From Actinomycetota bacterium (lineage in GTDB: Bacteria; Actinomycetota; Thermoleophilia; UBA2241): a stretch of 6,081 nt of DNA. The position numbers and the translations under genes are program-made. This document shows, piece by piece, positions 4,471 to 6,081 of the stretch. The stretch spans positions 261 to 6,341 of the forward strand of contig PMKK01000027.1 in NCBI GenBank assembly GCA_003157715.1, in the 5' to 3' direction. Position 1 is the stretch's first letter. Each line of letters starts with the position of its first letter. The notes beneath the pieces were generated by a model. The model did not search any database and was not told the origin of the DNA. It was given only the letters and a program-made list of their open reading frames with translations.

Positions 4471-6081
4471 ATGTCCCGCTTCGTCGCGACAAGCGCCATC
4501 AGGGGGGCCGCCCGCATGGTCGGCGAGGCCGAGGAGGCCCTGCAAGGGGCGCTCGAACGCCTCGGTCCCGACGCGCCGGTCGCCTTTACCAACACCGCCT
4601 ACTTCCTGCCGGTGATCTACGCCTTCACCGGCCGTAAGGTCGAGAAGCTCGGCGACCTGCCCGTGGTGATCGAGCGCGCCAAGTCGCTCCTGCACCCGAC
4701 GCCCGCCGAGAAGATGTGGCTGCCCTACCTGGGCGAGACGCTCGACTCGGGCATCGCCACGCTGTTTGCCGAAGAGGCGCTCGAAGGCGTGCGCTTCGCC
4801 GAGGGCATCGAGCCGCAGCGCATCAAGCTCGGCGGCTTTCAGTCCGGCGCCGAGCGCGTGGGGGCCGACGCGAGCACCTTCGTGCACGGCGACCAGGCCC
4901 TGCTGAACGGCCCCATCGACGACATCCAGCTGCGCACCTGGGGCATTCAGCTGGTCGACGGCCGCATGCCGGGTTTCTGCGCCATCGTGGGCTGTGCCAA
5001 GAGCAACGAAGTGGCGGTGAAGATCGTGCGCGAGCTGCAGAGCCGCGGCATCCTGATCTTCCTCTCCGGCAACGTCAACGGCCGCAGCATCATCCATCAG
5101 CTCATGGAAGAGGGCATCCAGCTCGGCTACGACACCTTCACGGTGCCCTTTGGCACCGACACGATCTCCGCCATCTACGCCCTGGGCTTCGCGGCCCGCT
5201 CGGCGCTCACCTTCGGCGGCATGGAAGCCGGCAAGGCGCGCGACATCATGCTCTACAACAAGAACCGCGTGTTCGCCTGGGTGCTGGCGCTCGGCGAGGT
5301 CGACGACCTGAAGTACGCCACGGCGGCCGGGGCGCTCTCGTTCGGGTTCCCCGTCGTGGCCGACACCCGCGTCCCGCAGATCCTGCCGACCGGTGTCACC
5401 CAGTACGAGCACGTCGTGTCGATGCCCTTCGACGAGATCCCGGGCGCCGACGATCTGGAACGCGCCGAGAAGCTCATTCAGCGCTGCATCGAGGTGCGCG
5501 GCGTCAAGATCAAGATGAACAAGGTGCCGATCCCGGTGGCCTTCGGCTCGGCCTTCGAGGGCGAGCGGGTGCGCAAAGAGGGCCTGCGCATGGAGTTCGG
5601 CGGCAAGCGGGCGCGGGCCTTCGAGTACCTGCGCATGAAGGCGCCCGACGAAGTCGAGGACGGCAAGGTCACCATCGTCGGCGACGACCTCGACACCTGC
5701 GAGGTCGGCGGCGCCATGTCGCTGGGCATCGTGGTCGACGTGGCCGGGCGCAAGATGCAGACCGACTTCGAGTCGATCATCGAGCGCCAGTTCCACTACT
5801 TCCTGAACATGGCCGAGGGCATCCAGCACGCCGGCCAGCGCGACATCACCTGGATCCGCGTGAGCAGCGCCGCCTTCGACAAGGGCTTCCGCCTGGAGCA
5901 CTTCGGCAAGCTCATCCACGCCCGCATCCACGACGTGTTCGGCAACATCGTCGACAAGGTGGCCGTCACGCTGGTCACCGAGGACGCACAGTTAGACGAG
6001 CTGCTCGACACCGCCAGGGCGGCCTACCGCGAGCGCAACGAGCGTATCGCCACCCTGACCGACGAGTCGGTCGACACCTTC
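4471..6081 (+). CDS. acsB: Acetyl-CoA synthase (CODH/ACS beta subunit, AcsB), 3' end outside window
   Basis: AcsB joins CO from CODH, a methyl group from the corrinoid protein and CoA to form acetyl-CoA at the Ni-Ni-[4Fe-4S] A-cluster. The window holds 537 residues of an expected 700-730. The N-terminal CODH-docking domain is present (TAYFLPVIYAFTGRKVEKL, 42-60; FCAIVGCAKSNEVAVKIV, 169-186; FLSGNVNGRSI, 197-207; TVPFGTDTISAIYALGF, 224-240), so this is the bacterial long form and not archaeal CdhC. The middle domain follows (from about 315), including KIKMNKVPIPVAFGSAFEGE (346-365) and HFGKLIHARIHD (477-488). The last visible residues, TDESVDTF, lie immediately before the first A-cluster cysteine region in Moorella AcsB, so the metal site lies just outside the view. 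It starts 1 nt after cooS and shares its GC-rich codon use. Later operon genes (cooC, corrinoid protein, methyltransferase) would be expected beyond the edge. Confidence 0.97.
   Translation, partial: MSRFVATSAIRGAARMVGEAEEALQGALERLGPDAPVAFTNTAYFLPVIYAFTGRKVEKLGDLPVVIERAKSLLHPTPAEKMWLPYLGETLDSGIATLFAEEALEGVRFAEGIEPQRIKLGGFQSGAERVGADASTFVHGDQALLNGPIDDIQLRTWGIQLVDGRMPGFCAIVGCAKSNEVAVKIVRELQSRGILIFLSGNVNGRSIIHQLMEEGIQLGYDTFTVPFGTDTISAIYALGFAARSALTFGGMEAGKARDIMLYNKNRVFAWVLALGEVDDLKYATAAGALSFGFPVVADTRVPQILPTGVTQYEHVVSMPFDEIPGADDLERAEKLIQRCIEVRGVKIKMNKVPIPVAFGSAFEGERVRKEGLRMEFGGKRARAFEYLRMKAPDEVEDGKVTIVGDDLDTCEVGGAMSLGIVVDVAGRKMQTDFESIIERQFHYFLNMAEGIQHAGQRDITWIRVSSAAFDKGFRLEHFGKLIHARIHDVFGNIVDKVAVTLVTEDAQLDELLDTARAAYRERNERIATLTDESVDTF

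Noticed and set aside
2421..4595. 724-codon open frame on the - strand opposite the CODH gene
   Set aside because: The + strand frame has every CODH ligand and a good ribosome site. The antisense product is Val/Asp/Gly/Arg/His-rich with no recognisable domain, a typical shadow of high-GC3 coding DNA.
4456..5931. 491-codon open frame on the - strand opposite acsB
   Set aside because: It is an antisense shadow of an unmistakable AcsB frame, with similar low-complexity composition.

Overview
This GC-rich window carries the start of a carbon monoxide dehydrogenase/acetyl-CoA synthase (CODH/ACS) operon on the + strand. A divergent, truncated ABC exporter gene lies on the - strand. CODH/ACS means an anaerobe using the Wood-Ljungdahl (reductive acetyl-CoA) pathway or its reverse. 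The bacterial-type ACS, with its N-terminal CODH-docking domain, and the Shine-Dalgarno/GTG starts point to a bacterium. High GC would fit an actinobacterial, chloroflexotal or similar lineage, but the sequence alone does not settle the phylum.

Layout. Positions 1-1441 (-) hold an MsbA/ABCB-like half-transporter that runs off the left edge just after its LSGGQ signature. Positions 1442-1909 are a regulatory intergenic region. It contains a small hairpin near the exporter start, a GC-rich tandem repeat (1511-1603) and a good sigma70-like promoter (TTGACA-N16-TAGACT, 1671-1698). One dyad covers the -35 and a perfect CRP-type palindrome covers the -10. A leader of about 150 nt follows, ending in an intrinsic terminator with a T7 tail (1813-1854), and then a second CRP-type palindrome (1862-1881). 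Within the leader one 7-nt segment can pair either with an upstream copy of its complement or with the terminator arm. That is the layout of a transcription attenuator or riboswitch.

Downstream come a 15-codon ORF (1910-1957), a 113-aa cysteine-free protein with an HMA (heavy-metal-associated) type fold (1969-2310), the Ni-CODH catalytic subunit (2370-4469) and acetyl-CoA synthase (4471 to the window end). The ACS gene is cut three residues after the TDESVDTF stretch, just where the first A-cluster cysteine is expected.

How they fit together. CODH interconverts CO2 and CO, and ACS joins CO, a methyl group and CoA into acetyl-CoA. Both enzymes need nickel. The CODH has a C-terminal His-Asp repeat tail, and the small upstream protein has histidines where HMA proteins have their CxxC. 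Both suggest local nickel handling in cis, though this is inference. The most notable features are the apparent attenuator flanked by two near-identical CRP-type operators, the His-tailed CODH and the Cys-less HMA-like protein.
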